NCBI RefSeq assembly: GCF_031179985.1
Contig: NZ_JAPSHJ010000004.1
Coordinates: 59,648 to 123,647 of the forward strand
Length of the DNA stretch: 64,000 bases
Reading direction: 5' to 3'
Source: Arthrobacter sp.
GTDB taxonomy: Bacteria > Actinomycetota > Actinomycetes > Actinomycetales > Micrococcaceae
A program made the translations under genes and the position numbers. The notes under the pieces are model-generated. The model saw nothing but the letters and a program-made list of their open reading frames with translations, searched no databases and was not told the origin of the DNA. Below, piece after piece: positions 41,924 through 50,955 of this stretch. The stretch's first letter is position 1; the number at the start of each line of letters is the position of its first letter.

Positions 41924-43618
41924 TTAGGCCTCGGTGGTGCTGGACTGCGCGTCGCCGCCGGCCACCACTTCGCCGTTACGGCGGCGGGTGCGGGTCCGGT
42001 TGCGCCGGGCACGTGCCGGACGATCCGTGTCAGCCTGTGCCGGTGCTTCGGCTGCCGCCGGAGCGGCAGCGTCGTTGGCTGCTTCGTTTTCGGGGGAACG
42101 ACGACGACGGTCACCTGTGCGGCCGCCGGTATCGCTGCCACTGCGCCGGCTGCCTGAACGGGCGCCGTCGCGGTTACCGGAACGTCCGCCGTCCCGGCTG
42201 CCGCCACCGTCACGGCTGCCGGAGCGGCTGTTCTTCTTGCCGGTTTCGCCGAGGTCCTCAAGGACCTCGGCATCCACTCCGGCCAGGGTGCGCTTGCTGC
42301 GGGGCAACCTTCCCTTGGTGCCCTCGGGGATGTCGAGTTCCTCGAACAGGTGCGGAGAGGACGAGTAGGTTTCCACCGGCTCCGGAACGCTCAGGCCCAG
42401 AGCCTTATTGATCAGGCCCCAACGCGGCATGTCATCCCAGTCCACAAACGTGACAGCGGTGCCCTTGTTGCCGGCGCGGCCCGTCCGTCCAACGCGGTGC
42501 AGGTAGATCTTCTCGTCTTCAACACACTGGTAGTTGATGACGTGCGTGACGTCGTCGACGTCGATGCCGCGGGCGGCGACATCGGTGGCGACAAGGACGT
42601 CGATCTTGTTGTTACGGAATGCGCGAAGCGCTTGCTCGCGGGCCCCCTGCCCAAGGTCGCCGTGAATCGCGGCGGCTGCGAAGCCGCGGTCCACGAGTTC
42701 TTCGGCTACCTTCGCGGCGGTGCGCTTGGTTTTGGTGAAGATGATAGTACGGCCACGGCCGCGGGCCTGCAGGATGCGTGCGACGACCTCGATCTTGTCC
42801 ATGCTGTGGGCACGGTAGATCAACTGGCGGATATCGCGCTTGGTCAGGCCCTCATCTTCGGGGTCTGCAGCGCGGATGTGGGTGGGCTGCGTCATGTAGC
42901 GGCGGGCCATGGCGATGACCGGGCCGGGCATGGTGGCAGAGAACAGGAGGGTCTGCCGCACTGCCGGGGTGCCTGCAATGAGGGTTTCAACGTCCGGCAG
43001 GAAGCCCAGGTCAAGCATCTCGTCAGCCTCGTCGAGGATTACCATCTTGACGTTTTTGAGGCTGAGGTGCTTCTGCTTGTAAAGGTCGATCAGGCGACCA
43101 GGCGTTCCCACAACAACCTCGACGCCCTTCTGCAGAGCGTCAACCTGGGGCTCATAAGCGCGGCCGCCATAAATGGTGGCGATGCGCGCGTTGCGCTTGC
43201 GGGAGGCGTTCTGGAGGTCATTGGCCACCTGGACGGCGAGTTCGCGTGTCGGAACGATCACCAATGCCTGCGGGGCACCGGGAACGGCCAGCTTGTCGAA
43301 GCCGGGATCGTCCCTGCCCACAATGCGCTGCAGGGCAGGAATGCCGAAGCCCAGGGTCTTGCCCGTACCTGTCTTGGCCTGGCCGATGATGTCGTGGCCG
43401 GAGAGGGCCACAGGGAGCGTCATGGCCTGGATAGGGAACGGATGGGTAATCCCGGCGTCGGCGAGGGATTCGACGATGTCGGCGCGGACGTTGAAGTCGG
43501 CGAAGGACTTTTCCTCGATCTCGTGCGGTTTCTCGTCCGAGATGATGGTTTCTTCAGGCTCGATCGATTCCGTTCCGGTGTCGTCGGTCAGAAGTTGGTG
43601 CGTGTGCAATTCACTCAC
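41924..43618 (-). CDS. DEAD-box RNA helicase
   Basis: The 564-residue ATP-dependent helicase has, in order, the Q motif (FADFNV ... PFPIQ), AKTGTGKT, PTRELAVQ, TPGRL, DEAD, SAT, an RGID block and HRVGRTGRAG. The C-terminal 130 residues are low complexity, with repeated SRDGG/RSGSR units, then an Ala-rich and Arg-rich end, resembling RNA-binding RGG tails. This fits RhlE/CsdA-like helicases that remodel RNA at low temperature. The GTG start 43618 has AAGGAA about 9 nt upstream, after a long leader. Confidence 0.95.
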   Translation of the reverse strand: MSELHTHQLLTDDTGTESIEPEETIISDEKPHEIEEKSFADFNVRADIVESLADAGITHPFPIQAMTLPVALSGHDIIGQAKTGTGKTLGFGIPALQRIVGRDDPGFDKLAVPGAPQALVIVPTRELAVQVANDLQNASRKRNARIATIYGGRAYEPQVDALQKGVEVVVGTPGRLIDLYKQKHLSLKNVKMVILDEADEMLDLGFLPDVETLIAGTPAVRQTLLFSATMPGPVIAMARRYMTQPTHIRAADPEDEGLTKRDIRQLIYRAHSMDKIEVVARILQARGRGRTIIFTKTKRTAAKVAEELVDRGFAAAAIHGDLGQGAREQALRAFRNNKIDVLVATDVAARGIDVDDVTHVINYQCVEDEKIYLHRVGRTGRAGNKGTAVTFVDWDDMPRWGLINKALGLSVPEPVETYSSSPHLFEELDIPEGTKGRLPRSKRTLAGVDAEVLEDLGETGKKNSRSGSRDGGGSRDGGRSGNRDGARSGSRRSGSDTGGRTGDRRRRSPENEAANDAAAPAAAEAPAQADTDRPARARRNRTRTRRRNGEVVAGGDAQSSTTEA

Positions 43619-43856
43619 AGTGGAGTTTCCTTATTCATTTGGGCTTAGGCGCTGCCTGCTCAACGGGACGGTTTGATGGGCCGTTCCGGAGCACGCTCGG
43701 GCGCGCTAGCAAATCCAGTGGAAGCCGATCGCGGGCTATCTATGCTGGCACTGGTGACCAACTGGTGTGTCTCAAGATCGCGTAGGGGCGGGCTTGTTGA
43801 TTCATTAAAAGGAAGGAAATCAACGACCGGGCATCCATTACTACACCCTCAGTCTA
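43619..43856 (-). promoter_or_regulatory. long 5' leader of the DEAD-box helicase mRNA
   Basis: A TAGACT -10 candidate on the minus strand (43856-43851) would place the transcript start near 43844, leaving about 225 nt of untranslated RNA. Within it, GTTGATT and AATCAAC (43796-43802 and 43818-43824) can form a hairpin. Helicase genes of this type often have long cold-responsive leaders; that role is inferred. Confidence 0.4.
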
Positions 43857-43896
43857 GCCGTTGACATGAAAAGCACTGGACGCGACCCGATTTGGG

Positions 43897-45408
43897 TCAG
43901 TCCACGAGCTCGAGCAAGACCTCCGGGGCGGAGATGTCGCAGGCCACCAGCCGGACCCTGACGTTAGTGCCGGGTTCGAGCTCTCCCGTACACCTGGCCG
44001 TGACAGCAGGTTCTGCGATCTGCACAATCCCGGAAGGTCCGGACCCGTTCAGGCTGCCGTTGCCATTGCCGCCGTTGCCGTTACTTCCGCCGTTGCTGCC
44101 ATTACCGTTGAGTTTGCCTTGCCGGGACCCGGAGATCACAACTGCTTCGAATTCCTGGCCGATGTGGTTGACCAGGAGGGCGGCTTCAACGGTATTCAGG
44201 GCGAGGCGTTCCATCCTGCCGGCGAGCTGGTCGGAGGCGGCCATGATGGCTGGCAGCGACGGCAGGGCCTCGCGGGCCCAGCGGGGAACGTCAAAGCCGT
44301 TGCTCAGTGCTTCACAGATGACCAGGACGAAGCGGTCCACGAGCCTGCGCAGCGGTGCTGTGGTGTGCGCATAACTGGCACCGATGGCCGACTGAATGGC
44401 GTTCTCGGGAACCGTTCCATCAAACGGCGTGTAGTTTGCTCCCCGGAACAGCATCCCCGCAGAGTGCAGGATGGCCAGCTGCTTGGGATCCCGGGGATCG
44501 AGGGTGCGCAGGTATTCCCCGTAACTGAATTGGCCATCCCAGGGCTTGCCAAGCGCCTGCGTTTGGGTCCGGAAATTATCGAGGGACCGCTCGTCGGGGG
44601 TAGGCATGGTCCGGAGAATACCCACCTTGCCGTTCAGCATGAGTTTTGCGGCTGCCATTCCTGTCATCAGGGAAATCTGGGCATTCCAGTCCTCCACTGG
44701 TAGCTGGGGTGTTGCAATGATCCGGTAGCCGCCGTCCGGAAGCTGTTGGATTTCCTGTTCGGGCATGTTCAGGCTTGCACCCTCTCTGCCCCGCTCCAGC
44801 TCGACCCTCTTGATCCCCACTTCCTTGAGTAACTGCAACACGAGTGGCGCCGTTCCTGCATCAAGCTGTGTCTGGGCCTGCCTGTAGCTGAGCTTCGCCC
44901 GGCTCCGGACCGTCGCCCGGCGCACGGTAACCTTTGACACTTCTGCCGCCTGGTCGAGATCGAATTCCCAAACGAACGCCGAGCACAGCTGACCCTCCAA
45001 CAGGCTGCCTGCTTGCTCGCTGATCACTTCGGGATGTAACGGGATGCGACCGTCGGGCGCGTAGAACGTCTGCCCCCGCCGTCGGGTTTCGGCGTCCAGG
45101 GGGCCGCCCGGTTCCACAAAGGACGGCACGTCGGCGATGGCGTAGTAGACCTTGTAACCGTCACCGGCTCTGTCTATAAAAACAGCCTGGTCAAGGTCGG
45201 TGGAGGACGCCGGATCGATGGTGATGAATTCGATGGCCGTGAGATCCAGGTCCGGAAGGCGGTGGTCCGCAACGGCCTTCTCAGCTTCTTTGAGGGCCTC
45301 GTCCGGGAAGGCTCCGGGCAGCTCCAGACGGGCGCGCAGAGCACTGAGCGCCGCGGCCAGCTGGTTGCTCTGAGCGTGGACACTGGGAGCCAGACGATGA
45401 TGTGACAC
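43897..45408 (-). CDS. RNase II/R-family exoribonuclease
   Basis: The 503-residue protein contains an RNB catalytic domain with the metal-binding motif FITIDPASSTDLDQAVFID (Asp cluster) at about residues 62-80. The usual HTTAPLRRLVDRF motif lies near residue 355. A C-terminal S1/OB-like strand region ends the protein. The N-terminal cold-shock domains of classic RNase II/R are missing. Residues about 432-457 are an Asn/Gly/Ser tract. It degrades RNA 3'-5' by family inference, and it is divergent from the ferritin-like gene. Confidence 0.9.
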   Translation of the reverse strand: MSHHRLAPSVHAQSNQLAAALSALRARLELPGAFPDEALKEAEKAVADHRLPDLDLTAIEFITIDPASSTDLDQAVFIDRAGDGYKVYYAIADVPSFVEPGGPLDAETRRRGQTFYAPDGRIPLHPEVISEQAGSLLEGQLCSAFVWEFDLDQAAEVSKVTVRRATVRSRAKLSYRQAQTQLDAGTAPLVLQLLKEVGIKRVELERGREGASLNMPEQEIQQLPDGGYRIIATPQLPVEDWNAQISLMTGMAAAKLMLNGKVGILRTMPTPDERSLDNFRTQTQALGKPWDGQFSYGEYLRTLDPRDPKQLAILHSAGMLFRGANYTPFDGTVPENAIQSAIGASYAHTTAPLRRLVDRFVLVICEALSNGFDVPRWAREALPSLPAIMAASDQLAGRMERLALNTVEAALLVNHIGQEFEAVVISGSRQGKLNGNGSNGGSNGNGGNGNGSLNGSGPSGIVQIAEPAVTARCTGELEPGTNVRVRLVACDISAPEVLLELVD

Positions 45409-45437
45409 GAAAATCAGGTTAGCCCGATTTGCGCCAT

Positions 45438-45449
45438 TAGTCTTGGAAC
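45438..45449 (+). promoter_or_regulatory. -10 box of leaderless ferritin-like gene promoter
   Basis: TAGTCT (45438-45443) is 6 nt before ATG 45450, with no ribosome site. Confidence 0.6.
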
Positions 45450-46169
45450 ATGAGCACTTCCCCCACAGACAACGCTCGCCGGGACCGCTTCCTTGCGGAC
45501 CTCCTGGGAGTCATGGCCTATGGGGAGCTTTCCGCCTTCGAGAGATACTCTGCGGACGCCCGTTACTCGCCAACCCTCCATGACCGGGCCGTTATGGGCA
45601 GGATCGCTGTGCAGGAATTCCAGCATTACGAACTGGTAAGTGCCAGGCTTGCCGGGTTGGGTGTTGATGCCGAGGAAGCCATGCTGCCATTCCAGCCCGC
45701 CATCGACCATTTCCACGATCGTACCCGCCCGGCGGACTGGTACGAGTCCCTGATGAAGGCGTACGTGATTGACACTGTTTCGGCTGATTTCTACCGTGCA
45801 GTGTCCCAGTACGTCGAGCCGCAAAGCAGGCAGCTGATCCAGCAGGTTCAGTCAGCCGAAGATGTCACGGAAATTCTTCGTGCACGGCTTAAGAAAGCGT
45901 TGTCCGATGATCCCAGGTTGGCGTCGCGGCTGGCCTTGTGGGGCCGGCGGTTGCTGGGGGAGGCTCTCACCCAGGCGCAGCGGGTGGGCTTCGAGCGTGC
46001 TTTCCTGTCGGGCCTCATAGCCGGCCAAGGCAGTGACGTACGCGAGTCAGACTCAGGAGTGGGAACCGTCCGGGACGATGCCGGGGCCAAACATATGGTT
46101 GCTGATTTGATGAAGGAGCTGGCGGGGAACCACTCCCGGCGCATGACTCAACTTGGCCTGACAGGGTAG
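45450..46169 (+). CDS. ferritin-like/MiaE_2-type di-iron protein
   Basis: The 239-residue all-helical protein has the ferritin-like arrangement of carboxylate and histidine ligands: GELSAFERYS (first Glu), VQEFQHYELV (E-x-x-H), and later IDTVSADFYRAV and GEALTQAQRV. It belongs to the actinobacterial ferritin-like family annotated as tRNA hydroxylase-like (MiaE_2), but its reaction is not established. A homologous pair with a DEAD-box helicase is found in other actinobacteria, as I recall. The tail SDVRESDSGVGTV is a loop before the final helix. Confidence 0.82.
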   Translation: MSTSPTDNARRDRFLADLLGVMAYGELSAFERYSADARYSPTLHDRAVMGRIAVQEFQHYELVSARLAGLGVDAEEAMLPFQPAIDHFHDRTRPADWYESLMKAYVIDTVSADFYRAVSQYVEPQSRQLIQQVQSAEDVTEILRARLKKALSDDPRLASRLALWGRRLLGEALTQAQRVGFERAFLSGLIAGQGSDVRESDSGVGTVRDDAGAKHMVADLMKELAGNHSRRMTQLGLTG

Positions 46170-46222
46170 CTGATCGGCTTCGGATGATCAAACCGTCCGG
46201 TTGATCAGACCAGCAGCCCGGG

Positions 46223-46909
46223 TCAGGCTCCGGCGTCGAGCACTTGGAGGATGGCCTTGGCTGCGGCTGCAGGATCGTCTGCCTCTGTGATGGCCCGGAC
46301 CACCACTACACGCGAGGCTCCGGCCGCCACCACCTGCTCCACGTTGGCGAGGTCGATGCCGCCAATGGCGAACCAGGGCAGGAGTAAGCCGTCAACAGTC
46401 ATTCGGTCTGCCGCCCGGATGGCGTCAGCGGCATAACTGACGAGTTCAAGCCCGACGGCGGCCCGTCCGGGCTTGGTAGGGGTGGACCAGACCGGCCCCA
46501 CACAGAAGTAATCCAGGCCGCTCCGCCCGGGTGAAGCGGCAATAGCGGCGTCAACTTCCCCCGGGGTATGGGTGGAAAGGCCGATCACTGTTTCACTGCC
46601 CACGAACGTCCTTGCCGAGTGCAGCGGGAGGTCCTTCTGGCCAAGGTGTAAGACGGGAGCGCCTGACAAGGACGCGATATCTGCCCTGTCGTTGACCGCC
46701 CATAGACGTCCGTGCCGATGAGCCGCGGCCTGCAGTACGTCCAGCAGCTCCAGTTCCTCCGCCGCCTCCAGCTGCTTGTCCCGCAACTGGATGATGTCGA
46801 CGCCCCCTTCGTAGGCGGCATCGATGAAGTCTTCAAAGTCCCCCCGGCCCTGCCGGGAGTCGGTGCAGAGGTACAGGCGGGCGGTGGTGTGGACGGCAGG
46901 CTCGGTCAT
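46223..46909 (-). CDS. thiE: thiamine-phosphate synthase
   Basis: The 228-residue TIM-barrel enzyme joins HMP-pyrophosphate and THZ-phosphate into thiamine phosphate. Features are YLCTDSRQ at the first strand, [57 protein letters not shown], and FAIGGID near the phosphate site. ATG 46909 lies 6 nt after TAGGCT, a leaderless start. It is divergent from the riboswitch-controlled thiO-thiS-thiG operon. Confidence 0.95.
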   Translation of the reverse strand: MTEPAVHTTARLYLCTDSRQGRGDFEDFIDAAYEGGVDIIQLRDKQLEAAEELELLDVLQAAAHRHGRLWAVNDRADIASLSGAPVLHLGQKDLPLHSARTFVGSETVIGLSTHTPGEVDAAIAASPGRSGLDYFCVGPVWSTPTKPGRAAVGLELVSYAADAIRAADRMTVDGLLLPWFAIGGIDLANVEQVVAAGASRVVVVRAITEADDPAAAAKAILQVLDAGA

Positions 46910-46921
46910 GGCACCAGCCTA
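46910..46921 (-). promoter_or_regulatory. -10 box of leaderless thiE promoter
   Basis: TAGGCT on the minus strand (46921-46916) with a 6-nt spacer before ATG 46909. Because no leader exists, thiE cannot be under riboswitch control here. Confidence 0.6.
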
Positions 46922-46941
46922 GTTCCTCTAAACTGGGGGAG

Positions 46942-47040
46942 TACCGCGGGAGCCCGCCGCAGCTGTCACAAACTGCCGGGCTGAGAGGGCGTCAGAGCCG
47001 ACCGCTTGACCTGATCCGGTTAGTACCGGCGTAGGGAAGG
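46942..47040 (+). ncRNA. TPP riboswitch (THI element)
   Basis: The conserved core is present: CGGGAGCCCG, then GGGCTGAGAGGGCGTC, GACCGCTTGACCTGATCCGG (P2/P4 core) and GTAGGGAAG at the 3' end. It lies directly before thiO, with GTG 47047 only 6 nt beyond it. The ribosome site (GGGAAGG, 47034-47040) is part of the element's end, so ligand binding likely blocks translation rather than forming a terminator. No T-run follows. Confidence 0.95.
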
Positions 47041-47046
47041 AATCCA

Positions 47047-48411
47047 GTGCTCTCCCACCCAGCACTCTCTCCATCGTCCAGTGAAACGTCCGCAGGCTCA
47101 GTGAGTGAGCCCGGCTCCGGCACAGATATCAGCGTGGATGTCGCAGTCATTGGCGGCGGAGTGGTGGGCCATGCCATCGCGTGGGAAGCGGCCCTGAGCG
47201 GCCGCTCCGTGGTCCTGATCGACGATGCCCCTGGTACCGGCGCCAGCTGGGCCGCTGCCGGGATGCTGGCCCCGGTGAGTGAACTGCACTACCAGGAGGA
47301 AGACCTGCTGGAACTCATGCTCGAGGCTTCAGCCCTCTGGCCGGCGTTCGCCGCCGGACTCGCTCCCTCCATCGACAGCCGTGCCAACAAAGACTCGGAT
47401 GAGGCTGAAGCGGCGGGGTCCGGTACCGGATACGTCACCACTCCCACGCTCGTCATCGGCGCTGATGCTGCAGACCGCCGGGCGCTCGAGGATCTGAGGC
47501 TGGTGCAGGGAACGAACGGGCTCACGGTGGAGCCATTGACAGTTCGTGAAGCACGCTCCATTGAGCCCCTGCTCAGTCCCGCTGTGGCCGGTGCTTACCG
47601 CATCGCCGCGGATCATCAGGTGGACCCTCGAAGGCTCCTTGCCCGGATCGCCGAGGCTCTGGTTGATCCCCGGCGTTCCGGGGCAACCTGCCAAATGCTT
47701 CCGGCAAGGGCAGCCGGCCTGCGGTGGGACGGCGACCGCGTAGCCGGCGTCGTCCTGGACAACGGAAGAGCCATCCATGCCGGCGAGACTGTCCTGGCCA
47801 ACGGACTTGGTGCGGAAAAACTGGACGGCCTTCCGCCGGGACTCGATCTTCCTTTGCGGCCTGTCTACGGGGATATCATCAGGCTCCGCGTTCCTGCTCA
47901 CCTCCAGCCGCTGCTGACCTCAACGGTCCGGGGCATGGTTCATGGCGTGCCGGTGTATATCGTTCCACGGGATGACGGGACTGTAGTGATCGGAGCCACG
48001 CAGAGGGAAGCAGCTGTGGAAGCAGGTGCAGCAGAGGCAGCGGTCTCCGCCGGAGGTATTTACCAGTTGTTGCGCGACGCACAGGTACTTCTCCCCGCGG
48101 TGGCCGAACTGGAGCTGCTGGAATGCACCGCCCGGGGACGGCCCGGCACCCCTGACAATGCGCCGCTGCTGGGCAGGGTGCGGGGCCTCAGAGATGATGC
48201 TGACGTCTTGGGCCTCATTGTGGCAACAGGATTCTTTCGCCACGGCATACTGCTGGCCCCCGCCGCCGCATCAATCTGCGTGCAGCTGATGGACGGCCGG
48301 TCCGATCCGCGCTGGACGGTTTTCGAACCCGGACGATTCTCCTCAGGTTTCTCGGCCGGCCACGTCCGGCGCCACTCCGATCCGGCAACAGCCGGTACCT
48401 CTCCGCAGTAA
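47047..48411 (+). CDS. thiO: glycine oxidase ThiO
   Basis: The 454-residue FAD-dependent amine oxidase makes the imine of glycine (dehydroglycine) for the thiazole ring of thiamine. The dinucleotide motif is VAVIGGGVVGHAIAWEAALS. GASWAAAGMLAPVSE and the C-terminal RPGTPDNAPLLG plus ATGFFRHGILLAP are DAO-family landmarks. It is longer than the Bacillus enzyme by an Asp/Glu/Ser loop (about residues 115-135). It is the first gene of the thiOSG operon behind the TPP riboswitch. Confidence 0.93.
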   Translation: MLSHPALSPSSSETSAGSVSEPGSGTDISVDVAVIGGGVVGHAIAWEAALSGRSVVLIDDAPGTGASWAAAGMLAPVSELHYQEEDLLELMLEASALWPAFAAGLAPSIDSRANKDSDEAEAAGSGTGYVTTPTLVIGADAADRRALEDLRLVQGTNGLTVEPLTVREARSIEPLLSPAVAGAYRIAADHQVDPRRLLARIAEALVDPRRSGATCQMLPARAAGLRWDGDRVAGVVLDNGRAIHAGETVLANGLGAEKLDGLPPGLDLPLRPVYGDIIRLRVPAHLQPLLTSTVRGMVHGVPVYIVPRDDGTVVIGATQREAAVEAGAAEAAVSAGGIYQLLRDAQVLLPAVAELELLECTARGRPGTPDNAPLLGRVRGLRDDADVLGLIVATGFFRHGILLAPAAASICVQLMDGRSDPRWTVFEPGRFSSGFSAGHVRRHSDPATAGTSPQ

Positions 48412-48419
48412 GGAACAGT

Positions 48420-49509
<1,090 letters not shown>

Positions 49510-49598
49510 CCCGTCCTTCCGGGACAGTTGCCTGGTTCAGCTTTCCGGGCCGGCCGACGGCGGACCTGTTCGCCTGCTATCAGTTCCAGGAGGGCATC

Positions 49599-50279
49599 AT
49601 GCCTGAACCAGTCGTACCTGAAAAAGCAGCGGTACTCACCCGGCCGCAGATTGATGAAGCGCTTGCCGGGCTGCCTGACTGGCGTTACCGCCTCGGGGGC
49701 CTGGTGACTGTCTACAAATTGCCGACGGCCGCCAAAGCGCTGGACCTCATTGCCGCCGTCGGACGTCTGGCAGAAGAACAGGACCATCACCCTGACCTCG
49801 ATTGGCGGTTCAACAGGGTGTTCATCCGCTTTACCTCCCATGACGCGGGATCTGAAGTGACCGGGCGGGACATTACCGCCGCGACGTCGGTGAGCGCAGA
49901 GGCGGAAGCGGCAGGTGCAACTGCTGAACCGGGCCTCTACAGAACGATCGAAATCGCCATAGACACAGCCGATCCCGCCGAAATTTCAGACGTGTGGAGC
50001 GTTGCCCTCGGGTACAAAAAGGGCCGCTACGGCGACCTGGTGGACCCCTATGGAAGGGGGCCCAGTCTCTGGTTTCAGAAGACGTCCACACCAAATCCCA
50101 ACCGGCTTCACCTGGATATCCACCGGAGCAAAGTGGAATCGGGACCTGCGCTGGAGAAGACCGCCGGCACAGGCGCCCTGATGGACTACGGCCACGCCCC
50201 TCATTGGGTTGTTGTAACCGACGCCCAAGGAAACCGGTTGTGCCTGTGCACCGAAGAAGGCCACGAGCCGGACCTCTGA
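49599..50279 (+). CDS. pterin-4a-carbinolamine dehydratase fused to a glyoxalase-like domain
   Basis: The 226-residue protein has an N-terminal PCD/DCoH domain of about 100 residues, with QDHHPDLDWRFNRVFIRFTS holding the HH active site and VTGRDI. A C-terminal glyoxalase/bleomycin-resistance-like fold follows (YRTIEIAIDTADPAEISDVW, then NRLHLDIHRSK and HWVVVTDAQGNRLCLC). PCD recycles oxidised pterin cofactors; the second domain's role is unknown. AGGAGG lies directly upstream. It is about 90 nt after thiG, and no terminator is visible. Confidence 0.88.
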   Translation: MPEPVVPEKAAVLTRPQIDEALAGLPDWRYRLGGLVTVYKLPTAAKALDLIAAVGRLAEEQDHHPDLDWRFNRVFIRFTSHDAGSEVTGRDITAATSVSAEAEAAGATAEPGLYRTIEIAIDTADPAEISDVWSVALGYKKGRYGDLVDPYGRGPSLWFQKTSTPNPNRLHLDIHRSKVESGPALEKTAGTGALMDYGHAPHWVVVTDAQGNRLCLCTEEGHEPDL

Positions 50280-50303
50280 GGATCCGCTGTGGCCTTATCC
50301 GGC

Positions 50304-50358
50304 TAGAGCCGCGTCGCTTTTAGAGCCGTGTTTCTTTTAGAGCCCGTCCGTTAGAGCC
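50304..50358. repeat. four-copy TAGAGCC short repeat at the end of a minus-strand gene
   Basis: TAGAGCC occurs at 50304-50310, 50321-50327, 50338-50344 and 50352-50358, with periods of 17, 17 and 14 nt. In the minus strand this is GGCTCTA, and the copy at 50352 forms the last codons and stop (CTCTAA) of the small membrane protein gene ending at 50351. Confidence 0.7.
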
Positions 50359-50653
50359 TCAGTGCGGCAGTGAGCCGCGCGGTGTCGTGCCGGGCCCGGG
50401 TTTTCCCAAGGTAAAGGGCAGCAGCCAGGGCGGCCGCGGTGCCCAGAACCATCGGAAGGATCCAGGGAATCCAGGTCAGGCCCGGCTGGTAACTGAACCC
50501 GGCGGTAGTGAACAGGATCCAGCTCAAAAGCCCTACCGCCGTGGCTACTCCCGCCGGCATCAGAATGCCGTATTTGGCATGCCTGCGGTCATTCGCCCAG
50601 ATGATGAAACCTGCAGCTACTGTCACGAAAGAGACGATGACGAGAGAAAGCAT
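50351..50653 (-). CDS. small membrane protein, unknown function
   Basis: The 100-residue product has three hydrophobic segments (LSLVIVSFVTVAAGFIIW, LMPAGVATAVGLLSWILF, IPWILPMVLGTAAALAAALY) and a basic C-terminus. ATG 50653 has AGGAG 8 nt upstream. It lies 17 nt after the DUF3107 gene on the same strand and may be co-transcribed with it. I recognise no functional family. Confidence 0.8.
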   Translation of the reverse strand: MLSLVIVSFVTVAAGFIIWANDRRHAKYGILMPAGVATAVGLLSWILFTTAGFSYQPGLTWIPWILPMVLGTAAALAAALYLGKTRARHDTARLTAALRL

Positions 50654-50670
50654 GTGGAACTCCTGCCAGG

Positions 50671-50895
50671 TTAGAGTGCGCCGAATCCGACCCTGCGGAC
50701 TTCTTCCGCTCCGATTTCTACGTAACCAAGGGTGTTGGAGGGGATTATGACCAAACGGCCTTTGTCGTCTTTCAGCCTGAGCTCAGTTCCTTTGGAAATG
50801 GCTTCCGCAACCACCTTGGCGACCTCGTCAGCATCCTGAGCCGATTCCAGCACAATTTCACGGCCGATGTTCTGAATGCCGATCTTTACTTCCAC
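50671..50895 (-). CDS. DUF3107 domain-containing protein
   Basis: The 74-residue protein (starting MEVKIGIQNIGREIVLESAQ) belongs to the small actinobacterial family DUF3107, found next to a TetR gene in M. tuberculosis (Rv3208A, as I recall). GTG 50895 has GGGAGG at good spacing. The function is unknown. The TetR gene precedes it and the membrane protein follows it on the same strand. Confidence 0.93.
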   Translation of the reverse strand: MEVKIGIQNIGREIVLESAQDADEVAKVVAEAISKGTELRLKDDKGRLVIIPSNTLGYVEIGAEEVRRVGFGAL

Positions 50896-50955
50896 AGCGA
50901 GGCCTCCCAGCCAATCAAAGTTAAAAAAATTCCGAAGACAGTTTCTATTTGTAGT

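Noticed and set aside
42350..43648. A 432-codon open frame on the plus strand opposite the DEAD-box helicase
   Set aside because: The helicase motifs on the minus strand are complete. The plus-strand translation has no domain or signal.
46185..46207. Possible terminator between the ferritin-like gene and thiE
   Set aside because: TGATCA-A-ACCG/CGGTTGATCA pairs only with a bulge and a 2-nt loop, and there is no T-run, so I did not list it as a terminator.
50304..50358. CRISPR-like array
   Set aside because: The repeat unit is only 7 nt, the spacing is 7-10 nt and there are no cas genes. It is a short gene-end repeat.
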